Origin: DASZMJ01 sp035551935
GTDB lineage: Bacteria; Planctomycetota; Planctomycetia; Isosphaerales; Isosphaeraceae
Assembly: GCA_035551935.1 (NCBI GenBank)
Contig: DASZMJ010000530.1
Coordinates: 1-11,979, forward strand
DNA: 11,979 bases
Direction of reading: 5' to 3'
The translations under genes and the position numbers were made by a program. A model generated the notes under the pieces. The model was not told where the DNA came from and ran no database searches. It was given only the letters and a program-made list of their open reading frames with translations. Of this stretch, positions 7,198-11,979 are shown piece after piece (the stretch's first letter is position 1; every line of letters begins with the position of its first letter).

Positions 7198-8241
7198 TCA
7201 GCCCTCGTTGAGCATCACGTCTTCGATCGGGATCACGTCGTCCGCCCCGTCGTGCCCGTAGAAGTCGGCGGCGACGGGCTCGTCGAGCGAGCCGAGCAGG
7301 GCGAGCCGATGTGACTCGGGGAGCCTGTCGTTGAGCTCGGCGAACGCGGCGCGGGGCGACGCGATCAAGGGGTTGGTCCGCGCCTCGGCCGCGTCGACGC
7401 CGGCCTCCCGAGCGAAGAGGGCGGCGGCAACGTCGAGGCCGAGGCGGTCGTGGACGACGATCAGGCGGTCGCGCTCGTCGGCGCGAAGGCCGTGCTCGGC
7501 GGCGAAGCGGTCGCGGAGGATCCAGTCGAGTGATTCGGCCGCCTTGCGCGACAGGATCTCGACGGCCACCTGGGCGAACCTGGGTGCGATCCGCAGCCCG
7601 AATCGGAGCCGGGCGGCGCGGATCTCCTCCAGGGTGTACCCGCCGCGTGCCGCCATCCAGTCCATCAGGTCGGCGTACAACGCCTCGAAGTCGCCCGCGT
7701 ACTCGCCCGCGGTCATCGGCCGCATCAGCCCCTGCCTGCGCTCGTTGACGAACCGTAGGTACAGGTGCGTCGCGTCGAGCCCCGGCAGCCGCACCCGGTC
7801 GAAGCCGGGGCGATCGGGCATGATGCCACGTCCCGAGATGTTGGTATACGTCAGGCTCGAACCGTCTCGATACCGGGTGAAGAAGCTCAGATAGATTCCC
7901 AAGATTGGTTGCTCATAAATCTGCGCCGTGATCGACTCCGATGGCTTGACCATCCCCTTCATCCGGTGGCCGGGACGCCCCTCGAGCTCGAACGTGCCGG
8001 CGTCCTCGAAGCCGAGCGTCTCGAGGCTCGCGACCATCGCCCGCAGCTTGCCCGGATTCTTCCACACGAGGGCGTCGTTGCGGGCCAACCGGATCCGCGG
8101 CGGCGGATATCCCTTCTCCAGCGACGCCCGGAACTTCCGGACTCCCCGGCGTCGCAAGAGGGCCGTGAACACGACCGCCAGCACGAGAAAGGCGAGCTCG
8201 GCGAGCAGCGCATTCGTCAGCCAATCGTTCAAACCGAACAT
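7198..8241 (-). CDS. Membrane-anchored protein of unknown family
   Basis: 347 residues; I do not recognise the family. A single N-terminal hydrophobic segment (about 9-29) is followed by a basic stretch (RRRGVRKFR at 30-38), which predicts an N-out anchor with the rest in the cytoplasm by the positive-inside rule. The remainder is soluble and mixed alpha/beta: a beta-rich part to about 165 (KGMVKPSES at 95-103, YLSFFTRYRDGSSLTYTN at 117-134), then mainly helices with many Arg/Ala/Leu to 315, and an acidic C-terminus (DDVIPIEDVMLNEG). The ATG at 8241 is chosen because AGGAGG lies 8 nt upstream. The frame continues open for another 64 codons, but those overlap the Uma2 gene and read as low-complexity Arg-rich shadow. 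It sits directly before the Hsp70-vWA gene (4-nt gap), so it is a plausible membrane partner of that protein. Confidence 0.8.
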   Translation of the reverse strand: MFGLNDWLTNALLAELAFLVLAVVFTALLRRRGVRKFRASLEKGYPPPRIRLARNDALVWKNPGKLRAMVASLETLGFEDAGTFELEGRPGHRMKGMVKPSESITAQIYEQPILGIYLSFFTRYRDGSSLTYTNISGRGIMPDRPGFDRVRLPGLDATHLYLRFVNERRQGLMRPMTAGEYAGDFEALYADLMDWMAARGGYTLEEIRAARLRFGLRIAPRFAQVAVEILSRKAAESLDWILRDRFAAEHGLRADERDRLIVVHDRLGLDVAAALFAREAGVDAAEARTNPLIASPRAAFAELNDRLPESHRLALLGSLDEPVAADFYGHDGADDVIPIEDVMLNEG

Positions 8242-8249
8242 CCGCCGGT

Positions 8250-8255
8250 CCTCCT
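8250..8255 (-). promoter_or_regulatory. Shine-Dalgarno deciding the start at 8241
   Basis: AGGAGG on the minus strand, 8 nt before the ATG; its first A is the last base of the upstream Uma2 gene's TGA stop. It places the true start 64 codons inside the longest open frame. Confidence 0.75.
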
Positions 8256-8926
8256 CACCCTCGACCCTCCGCCCTCGGCACGATCTGCGCGCGGACCCAC
8301 GCGCGGAAGGCGCGACCCCATCGCGTGTCGTTGTTTGCGTCATACTCGCGGACGAACCGCGCCACCTCGGCCATCGGCACGAACGGGAAGGCCGCACTGG
8401 TGGGTGATTCGCGATAGGTCGCGTCCTGACCAAGAACGTGGACCGTCAGCCTCTCGCCGTCGAACCGCCAGACCTCGGGCACGCCGAGCGCCGCGGAGAT
8501 GCCCAGGCGATCGAGGGCGCCGCGGGTGATCTCGATCTCGATGGCCAGGTCCGGCGGCGGGTCGATCGCCAAATCGATGCGGTCGGTGTCGCGAAGTCGG
8601 GCCGCGTTGGCGAAGTAATCACACTCGTCGGGCTCGAGGCCGCGATCGAGCATCTGGGCGCGGAACGTCGTCGAGCCCGCGCCAACCCTCGGCATCTCGA
8701 GCTCATCGGCGAGGGCCTCGACGAGGTAGCCGATCAGGTTGCCGAACCGGCCGTGGGCGTAGAGTGGCGCCATCAGTTCCACGTCCCCCCGGTCATAAGT
8801 TAGGCGGATCGCCCGGTCGCCGATCAGGTCGAGGAGGGCCTGGTACCCGTCCCAACCGACGCCGGGGATGACGAAGCGCTGCTCCCCCTCGACGGGGCAC
8901 GACCGGGGCTCGGCGACCGTGGCCAT
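8255..8926 (-). CDS. Uma2-family protein, divergent subtype
   Basis: 223 residues. This is a different Uma2 subtype from the tandem pair to the left: EPDECDYF at 98-105, PPDLAIEIEIT at 124-134 supplying the PD...E acidic residues, and LGVPEVWRFDG at 147-157 as the family's end-of-core signature. Where the tandem pair has a lysine pair before IYA, this protein reads ALDRLGISAALG (137-148), so the catalytic lysine position appears to be arginine. Either the subtype uses a different residue or activity is reduced. The start ATG at 8926 has AGAGG about 8 nt upstream and lies 28 nt after the HEPN stop. Its stop is 13 nt before the unknown membrane gene. Family assignment is firm; substrate and role are unknown. 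Confidence 0.88.
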   Translation of the reverse strand: MATVAEPRSCPVEGEQRFVIPGVGWDGYQALLDLIGDRAIRLTYDRGDVELMAPLYAHGRFGNLIGYLVEALADELEMPRVGAGSTTFRAQMLDRGLEPDECDYFANAARLRDTDRIDLAIDPPPDLAIEIEITRGALDRLGISAALGVPEVWRFDGERLTVHVLGQDATYRESPTSAAFPFVPMAEVARFVREYDANNDTRWGRAFRAWVRAQIVPRAEGRG

Positions 8927-8954
8927 GTCTCAACCTCTGACGGGGATTCGTCGC

Positions 8955-9362
8955 TCACGGGTGGAGGTCTTCCGGCAAGAACGCAAGGACTTGTCGCACG
9001 ATCGCCTCTGCGTCCTCGATCGCTTCCTCGACGACTTTCCGCCCGGGTTGATCGTCGATCGACGGATACCGATACCGCGTTGCGAGCGGTGTGAGCCGAT
9101 CGGCGGCGTCGCTCCAGGTATGGAAGCCGTCTTCGAGCTCTCCGGCTCGTTCGAGAAGCTCCCCGATGTCGTGCGTCTTCGGCGTCGATTGGTCGTGGAA
9201 GGCGAGGTACCCCTTGAGAGCCTTCTCCGCCGCCTGCTGGCAGTGGTACGAGGCGGCATCGAGGATCGCGATCTCATCCGACGCGAGGGCCTTCGCAGCG
9301 TCGAGATCATGCGATGCCTTGGTAAGCCACTTCCGAACCTGCTCGGCCTTGGCCTCGTCCAT
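8955..9362 (-). CDS. HEPN-domain protein paired with the upstream nucleotidyltransferase
   Basis: 135 residues, the usual size of a minimal HEPN protein. Signature blocks are WLTKASHDLDAAKAL at 12-26, the core YHCQQAAEKALKGYLAF at 39-55, THDIGELL at 63-70, and RYRYP at 96-100. This is the HEPN class commonly found beside MNT-type nucleotidyltransferases. No R-x(4-6)-H RNase motif is evident, so toxin RNase activity cannot be assumed. The ATG at 9362 is inside the 3' end of the nucleotidyltransferase gene (56-bp overlap), with GGAGGA about 14 nt upstream. Overlap and order suggest one functional unit, either a toxin-antitoxin pair or a nucleotide-transfer complex. The C-terminus (EAIVRQVLAFLPEDLHP) continues a predicted helix. 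Confidence 0.88.
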   Translation of the reverse strand: MDEAKAEQVRKWLTKASHDLDAAKALASDEIAILDAASYHCQQAAEKALKGYLAFHDQSTPKTHDIGELLERAGELEDGFHTWSDAADRLTPLATRYRYPSIDDQPGRKVVEEAIEDAEAIVRQVLAFLPEDLHP

Positions 9363-9675
9363 GGATGGTCTTGCCTTCCTCCAAGATCTTGCGTTCGAGG
9401 GAAGTGCCGACTCCTGCGACGCGATCGAACTCCGCCCACGTCTCGACGATGATGTCGAACGGGGCACGAATGCCGCGAAGGCATCGGTGGCCCCTCACGG
9501 CCCTCTGGTACGGCGACTCCTCGCTGTGGGGGACGATCACGAGCAGGTCGATGTCGCTGTCCTCGTGCGGCATCCCCCAGGCGTGCGAGCCGAAGAGGAT
9601 GATCCGGTCGGGGTCGAACTCGGCGACGAGGCGCCGGACGATGTCGTCCAGGAGGGGTTCCGGGATGGTCTTCAT
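9307..9675 (-). CDS. MNT-type nucleotidyltransferase-domain protein
   Basis: 122 residues of the minimal nucleotidyltransferase superfamily. ILFGSHAWG (26-34) is the GSxAxG nucleotide-binding turn, SDIDLLV (40-46) supplies the two metal-binding aspartates D41 and D43, and FDIIVET (73-79) supplies the third, D74, so the active site looks complete. The ATG at 9675 is chosen because the family normally begins about 25 residues before the GS motif. A GTG 27 codons further upstream would add a Gly/Pro/Arg-rich tail, and neither start has a strong ribosome binding site. The last 18 or so codons extend over the start of the HEPN gene. In studied MNT-HEPN pairs the nucleotidyltransferase is the antitoxin and adenylylates the HEPN toxin; whether that applies here is unproven. 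Confidence 0.9.
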   Translation of the reverse strand: MKTIPEPLLDDIVRRLVAEFDPDRIILFGSHAWGMPHEDSDIDLLVIVPHSEESPYQRAVRGHRCLRGIRAPFDIIVETWAEFDRVAGVGTSLERKILEEGKTIHGRGQGRAGSEVAYQGIA

Positions 9676-9771
9676 GATGGTGGCCACGGGTCGCGGTACG
9701 TCGGGCGGGTCACCGGTCGGGCACGAACGGCGACCGAATCCCGGCCCCTCCCCCACGCGACGGACGGAGGA
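9676..9771. other. Largest gap in the cluster (96 bp)
   Basis: This lies between the ParE-like toxin stop and the nucleotidyltransferase start. I see no convincing promoter boxes or hairpin with a T-run. The nucleotidyltransferase frame stays open through part of it, so some may be coding if the GTG at 9756 is used. Confidence 0.5.
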
Positions 9772-10068
9772 TCAACCGGGCGGTTCGGGGGGCAGCAGCC
9801 GGGCGCCATGACAGATGCTCACGATTTCAACAACCTCGCCGCGTACGCGATAGATGATCCGATAATTATGAAAGACTCGCTCGCGGAGGTCCCGCCGGTC
9901 GTACTCCGGGACGATGCTCCCCGCCTGGGGTTGTTCCGGGATCGCCTCGACGAGGGAGACCACCTGTCGCGCGAAGACGCGGGCGTAGTGCTCCGAGCCG
10001 CGTCCGATGTATTCACAGATGTCCTCGAGATCTTGGGCCGCGCGGGGAGACCAGGTCAGTCGAGCCAT
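9772..10068 (-). CDS. ParE/RelE-superfamily toxin
   Basis: 98 residues, typical for the family. It begins with the usual first strand and helix (LTWSPRAAQDLEDICEYI at 4-21) and ends with the diagnostic strand pair YRIIYRV (69-75) and VEIVSICHGARLL (80-92), where the HGAR block near the C-terminus is characteristic of ParE-like toxins. ParE proteins poison DNA gyrase and RelE proteins cleave mRNA on the ribosome. This sequence looks more ParE-like, but the target cannot be settled by eye. Its ATG overlaps the end of the antitoxin gene by 13 bp, giving the standard antitoxin-first coupled order. A 96-bp gap separates it from the nucleotidyltransferase gene. Confidence 0.93.
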   Translation of the reverse strand: MARLTWSPRAAQDLEDICEYIGRGSEHYARVFARQVVSLVEAIPEQPQAGSIVPEYDRRDLRERVFHNYRIIYRVRGEVVEIVSICHGARLLPPEPPG

Positions 10069-10238
10069 CGAGCGAGCCTCGCCTTGACCTGCTCGTGGTC
10101 GATCCCCGCGCCGGCGTCGAGCTGGCGGAGGCCCTCGTCGACCTTCTGACGGACGTAGAGCTCGGCGATGATGTCGGGCACCGTGGACTCCTCGGGCATC
10201 CGACGGATCATCTCGAGGACGGCTTCCTTCGTGGACAT
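10056..10238 (-). CDS. Small antitoxin partner of the ParE-like toxin
   Basis: 60 residues: MSTKEAVLEMIRRMPEES at the start, a helical middle (TVPDIIAELYVRQKVDEGL at 19-37), and a short amphipathic C-terminal helix (HEQVKARLARWL at 48-59). Size, charge pattern and position directly before and overlapping (13 bp) a ParE-type toxin identify it as the cognate antitoxin. The C-terminal helix is the part expected to bind the toxin. No clear helix-turn-helix or ribbon-helix-helix motif is visible, so autoregulation by DNA binding is uncertain. The ATG has GGAGGA 10 nt upstream and is 22 nt after the Hsp70 stop, so the pair is probably transcribed from the Hsp70 promoter. Confidence 0.88.
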   Translation of the reverse strand: MSTKEAVLEMIRRMPEESTVPDIIAELYVRQKVDEGLRQLDAGAGIDHEQVKARLARWLD

Positions 10239-10248
10239 CGCGGGCGAA

Positions 10249-10254
10249 TCCTCC
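10249..10254 (-). promoter_or_regulatory. Shine-Dalgarno of the antitoxin gene
   Basis: GGAGGA on the minus strand, 10 nt before the ATG, within the 22-nt gap after the Hsp70 stop. It is the only visible expression signal for the toxin-antitoxin pair. Confidence 0.6.
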
Positions 10255-10260
10255 GGGGGT

Positions 10261-11937
10261 TCACGACACGTTGAGGAGCCGGAGGGCCGTCGAGCGCTCG
10301 GCGACCTCCTCGGCGCCCATGACGGCCTCGGTCTCGAAGTCGACGTCGATGGAGGCGCCGCCGGTCAGGTCCCTGGCGGAGACGGTCAGGCGGCCGTCGC
10401 GGCTGATGGCGAAGGTGACGCGGATCGGGCTGCGGGCCGGCAGCCCCTCGGGGAGGTTCAAGGTCGCGGTGCCGACGTCCTTGCAGTCGAGCGGGTCGGG
10501 GCTGTCGCGCTCGCCGGCCATGACCTTGATGTCGACGCCGATCTGGTTCGGCTGGTCGGTGCCGAAGTCGGTCGTGTGCTCCATCGGCACCTCGCCGTTG
10601 CGCGGCAGGAGGTAGACGACCAGGTCCTTGCCCTGGTCGTCGCGGGCGACGACGCCGAGGCTCTTGCTCAGGACGTTGACGATCTTCGTGCTCACCAGCT
10701 CGCGGACCGGGCCGGTGAGGGTGAAGCCGTAGGTGTTCTCGATCTGGTCGAGCGCCTCGGCGACCTTCGCCTCGTCGACGCGGCTGAGGTCCAGCTCGGC
10801 GCCGTCGGTGCCGGCGGCGGCGAGCTCGGGGGCGAGGATGTCGCGGACCTCGGACTGGAGCGACTCCTTGAGGCCGAACAGCGCCGCCCCCTTGGCCACC
10901 GCCTCGTCGGGGTCGAAGCTCTCGGGCTCCATCTGGAACTCGGCGACGATCCGGTCGTGGACCTGCGGCATCCGCGTGGCGCCGCCGACGAGGATGATCT
11001 TGTCGAACGCCTCGTAGCCCTTCTTCTTCGCCTCGGCGAGCATCTCGCGGGTCAGCTCGATGGTCCGGTCGAGCAGGTGGCGGGTCAGCTCCTCGAACTT
11101 GGTCCGGTCGAGCTCGACGCGGGCCTGCTGGCCGGCGTGGGTGACGCGGAACGGGGCCTTGTCGCGCTGGGTGAGCGTCTTCTTGCCGCGCTCGGCCTGG
11201 AGGAACAGGTCATTCAGGACCTCGGGGTCGTCCATCGGGTCGCCGTCGAGGCCGGTCTGCTGCTTGAACTGGTCGGCCAGGTGGACGACGATCGCCTCGT
11301 CCCAGTCGGCGCCGCCGAGGCGGTGGTCGCCGCCGGTGCAGATGACGCGGATCAGCCGGTCCTTGATCTCGATCATCGTGATGTCGAACGTGCCGCCACC
11401 GAGGTCGTAGACGAGGACCGTCTGGTCCTCCCCCCGCTCCAGGCCGTAGGCGATCGCCGCGGCGGTCGGCTCGTTGAGGATCGAGCGGACGTTCAGGCCG
11501 GCGAGCTTGCCGGCGTTGGCCGTCGCCTCGCGCTGCTCGGTGCCGAAGTAGGCCGGGCAGGTGATGACGACGTCGGTGATCTTCTCGTCCGGGCCGAGGC
11601 CCAGCGCGACCTCGGCGTCGCCGACGACCTTGCGGAGGATGAACGAGCTGATGTCCTCGGGGCTGTACACCTGGCCGTCGTGCTCGAAGACGTAGTTCGG
11701 GTCGCCCATCGAGTTCTTGACCCGCGAGACGACCCGCCCCGGCTCGACCTTGGCCGACTCCTTGGCGGTGTTGCCGACGATGATGTTGTCGCCGTCGAAG
11801 AGGACGACCGAGGGGGTGATCCGCTCGCTCTCCTGGTTCGGGACGATCACCGGCTTGCCGTGCTCGTCGACGTAGGCGATGGCCGAATAGGTCGTCCCCA
11901 GATCGATCCCGTAAACGCGCCTCGGACCTTCGGCCAC
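10261..11937 (-). CDS. Lidless Hsp70-family ATPase
   Basis: 558 residues, shorter than DnaK (about 640). The nucleotide-binding domain is complete: IDLGTTYS at 11-18, LNEPTAAAIAYG at 154-165, DLGGGTFDI at 178-186 and GGATRMP at 318-324. Canonical Hsp70s join this to the substrate domain by a short Leu-rich linker. Here about 60 residues (358-418, acidic, Ala/Leu-rich, including DLSRVDEAKVAEALDQIE) are inserted before the substrate domain starts (NVLSKSLGVVA at 421-431). The beta domain runs to about 535 and the protein then ends, without the helical lid or EEVD tail. The start is GTG with GGGAG 8 nt upstream; no closer ATG exists. Only 42 bp precede it in the window, with no recognisable promoter. 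It is a paralog of the Hsp70-vWA protein. No grpE or dnaJ adjoins it, so it is not the housekeeping dnaK (inference). Confidence 0.95.
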   Translation of the reverse strand: MAEGPRRVYGIDLGTTYSAIAYVDEHGKPVIVPNQESERITPSVVLFDGDNIIVGNTAKESAKVEPGRVVSRVKNSMGDPNYVFEHDGQVYSPEDISSFILRKVVGDAEVALGLGPDEKITDVVITCPAYFGTEQREATANAGKLAGLNVRSILNEPTAAAIAYGLERGEDQTVLVYDLGGGTFDITMIEIKDRLIRVICTGGDHRLGGADWDEAIVVHLADQFKQQTGLDGDPMDDPEVLNDLFLQAERGKKTLTQRDKAPFRVTHAGQQARVELDRTKFEELTRHLLDRTIELTREMLAEAKKKGYEAFDKIILVGGATRMPQVHDRIVAEFQMEPESFDPDEAVAKGAALFGLKESLQSEVRDILAPELAAAGTDGAELDLSRVDEAKVAEALDQIENTYGFTLTGPVRELVSTKIVNVLSKSLGVVARDDQGKDLVVYLLPRNGEVPMEHTTDFGTDQPNQIGVDIKVMAGERDSPDPLDCKDVGTATLNLPEGLPARSPIRVTFAISRDGRLTVSARDLTGGASIDVDFETEAVMGAEEVAERSTALRLLNVS

Positions 11938-11945
11938 GGCTGGAG

Positions 11946-11950
11946 CTCCC
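11946..11950 (-). promoter_or_regulatory. Shine-Dalgarno supporting the GTG start of the Hsp70 gene
   Basis: GGGAG on the minus strand, 8 nt before the GTG at 11937. It supports this start although GTG is unusual for a chaperone gene. Confidence 0.55.
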
Positions 11951-11979
11951 GTTTTTCGTCCGCGAAGTGATCGTACGCC

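Noticed and set aside
8242..8433. 64-codon N-terminal extension of the unknown membrane protein
   Set aside because: It overlaps the Uma2 gene, is low-complexity, and a strong AGGAGG lies before the internal ATG at 8241.
10261..11937. Housekeeping dnaK
   Set aside because: It lacks the lid and EEVD-like tail, has a linker insert, and has no grpE/dnaJ neighbours.
1..11979. CRISPR arrays, tRNA, rRNA, IS elements, rho-independent terminators
   Set aside because: I looked on both strands and saw no regularly spaced repeats, cloverleaf-like genes, transposase motifs, or GC hairpin followed by a T-run.

Overview
The window is a very GC-rich, tightly packed stretch in which every supported gene lies on the minus strand, so transcription runs from the right edge to the left edge. 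Lidless, non-canonical Hsp70 proteins, FHA-membrane proteins, a secreted prenyltransferase/squalene-oxidase-repeat protein and several Uma2-family nucleases together suggest a large-genome planctomycete (Isosphaeraceae-like, e.g. the Singulisphaera/Paludisphaera group). That placement is inference from gene content and composition; no rRNA or marker gene is present.

Layout in transcription order (right to left): (1) a lidless Hsp70 ATPase with an unusual insert before its substrate domain (11937-10261); (2) a small antitoxin and ParE/RelE-type toxin pair (10238-9772); (3) a MNT-type nucleotidyltransferase overlapping a HEPN-domain protein (9675-8955); (4) a Uma2-family PD-(D/E)XK protein (8926-8255); (5) a one-helix membrane-anchored protein of unknown family (8241-7198); (6) an Hsp70 fused to a C-terminal von Willebrand A (vWA) domain with an intact MIDAS (7193-5130); (7) a six-helix membrane protein with a C-terminal FHA domain (5133-4219); (8, 9) two tandem Uma2 paralogs sharing a 102-bp identical segment (4180-3551 and 3521-2895); (10) a protein with a degenerate N-terminal FHA domain and a C-terminal membrane bundle (2873-1443); (11) a secreted prenyltransferase-repeat protein that leaves the window just as a likely vWA-associated segment begins (1446-1).

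The genes are nearly contiguous. There are several 4-base stop/start overlaps (GTGA at 5130-5133, ATGA at 1443-1446), and the largest gap is 96 bp. No terminator-like hairpin or confident internal promoter was seen, so one long transcript is likely.

My reading is that the core is a membrane-associated Hsp70/vWA/FHA assembly: two ATP-dependent chaperone-like proteins, one carrying its own metal-dependent adhesion domain, two FHA-bearing membrane proteins and a secreted repeat protein. Interspersed are accessory modules of toxin-antitoxin or nuclease type (ParE pair, MNT-HEPN, three Uma2). The function of the core is unknown. The Hsp70-vWA fusion next to membrane-FHA proteins is the best candidate for an undescribed system.
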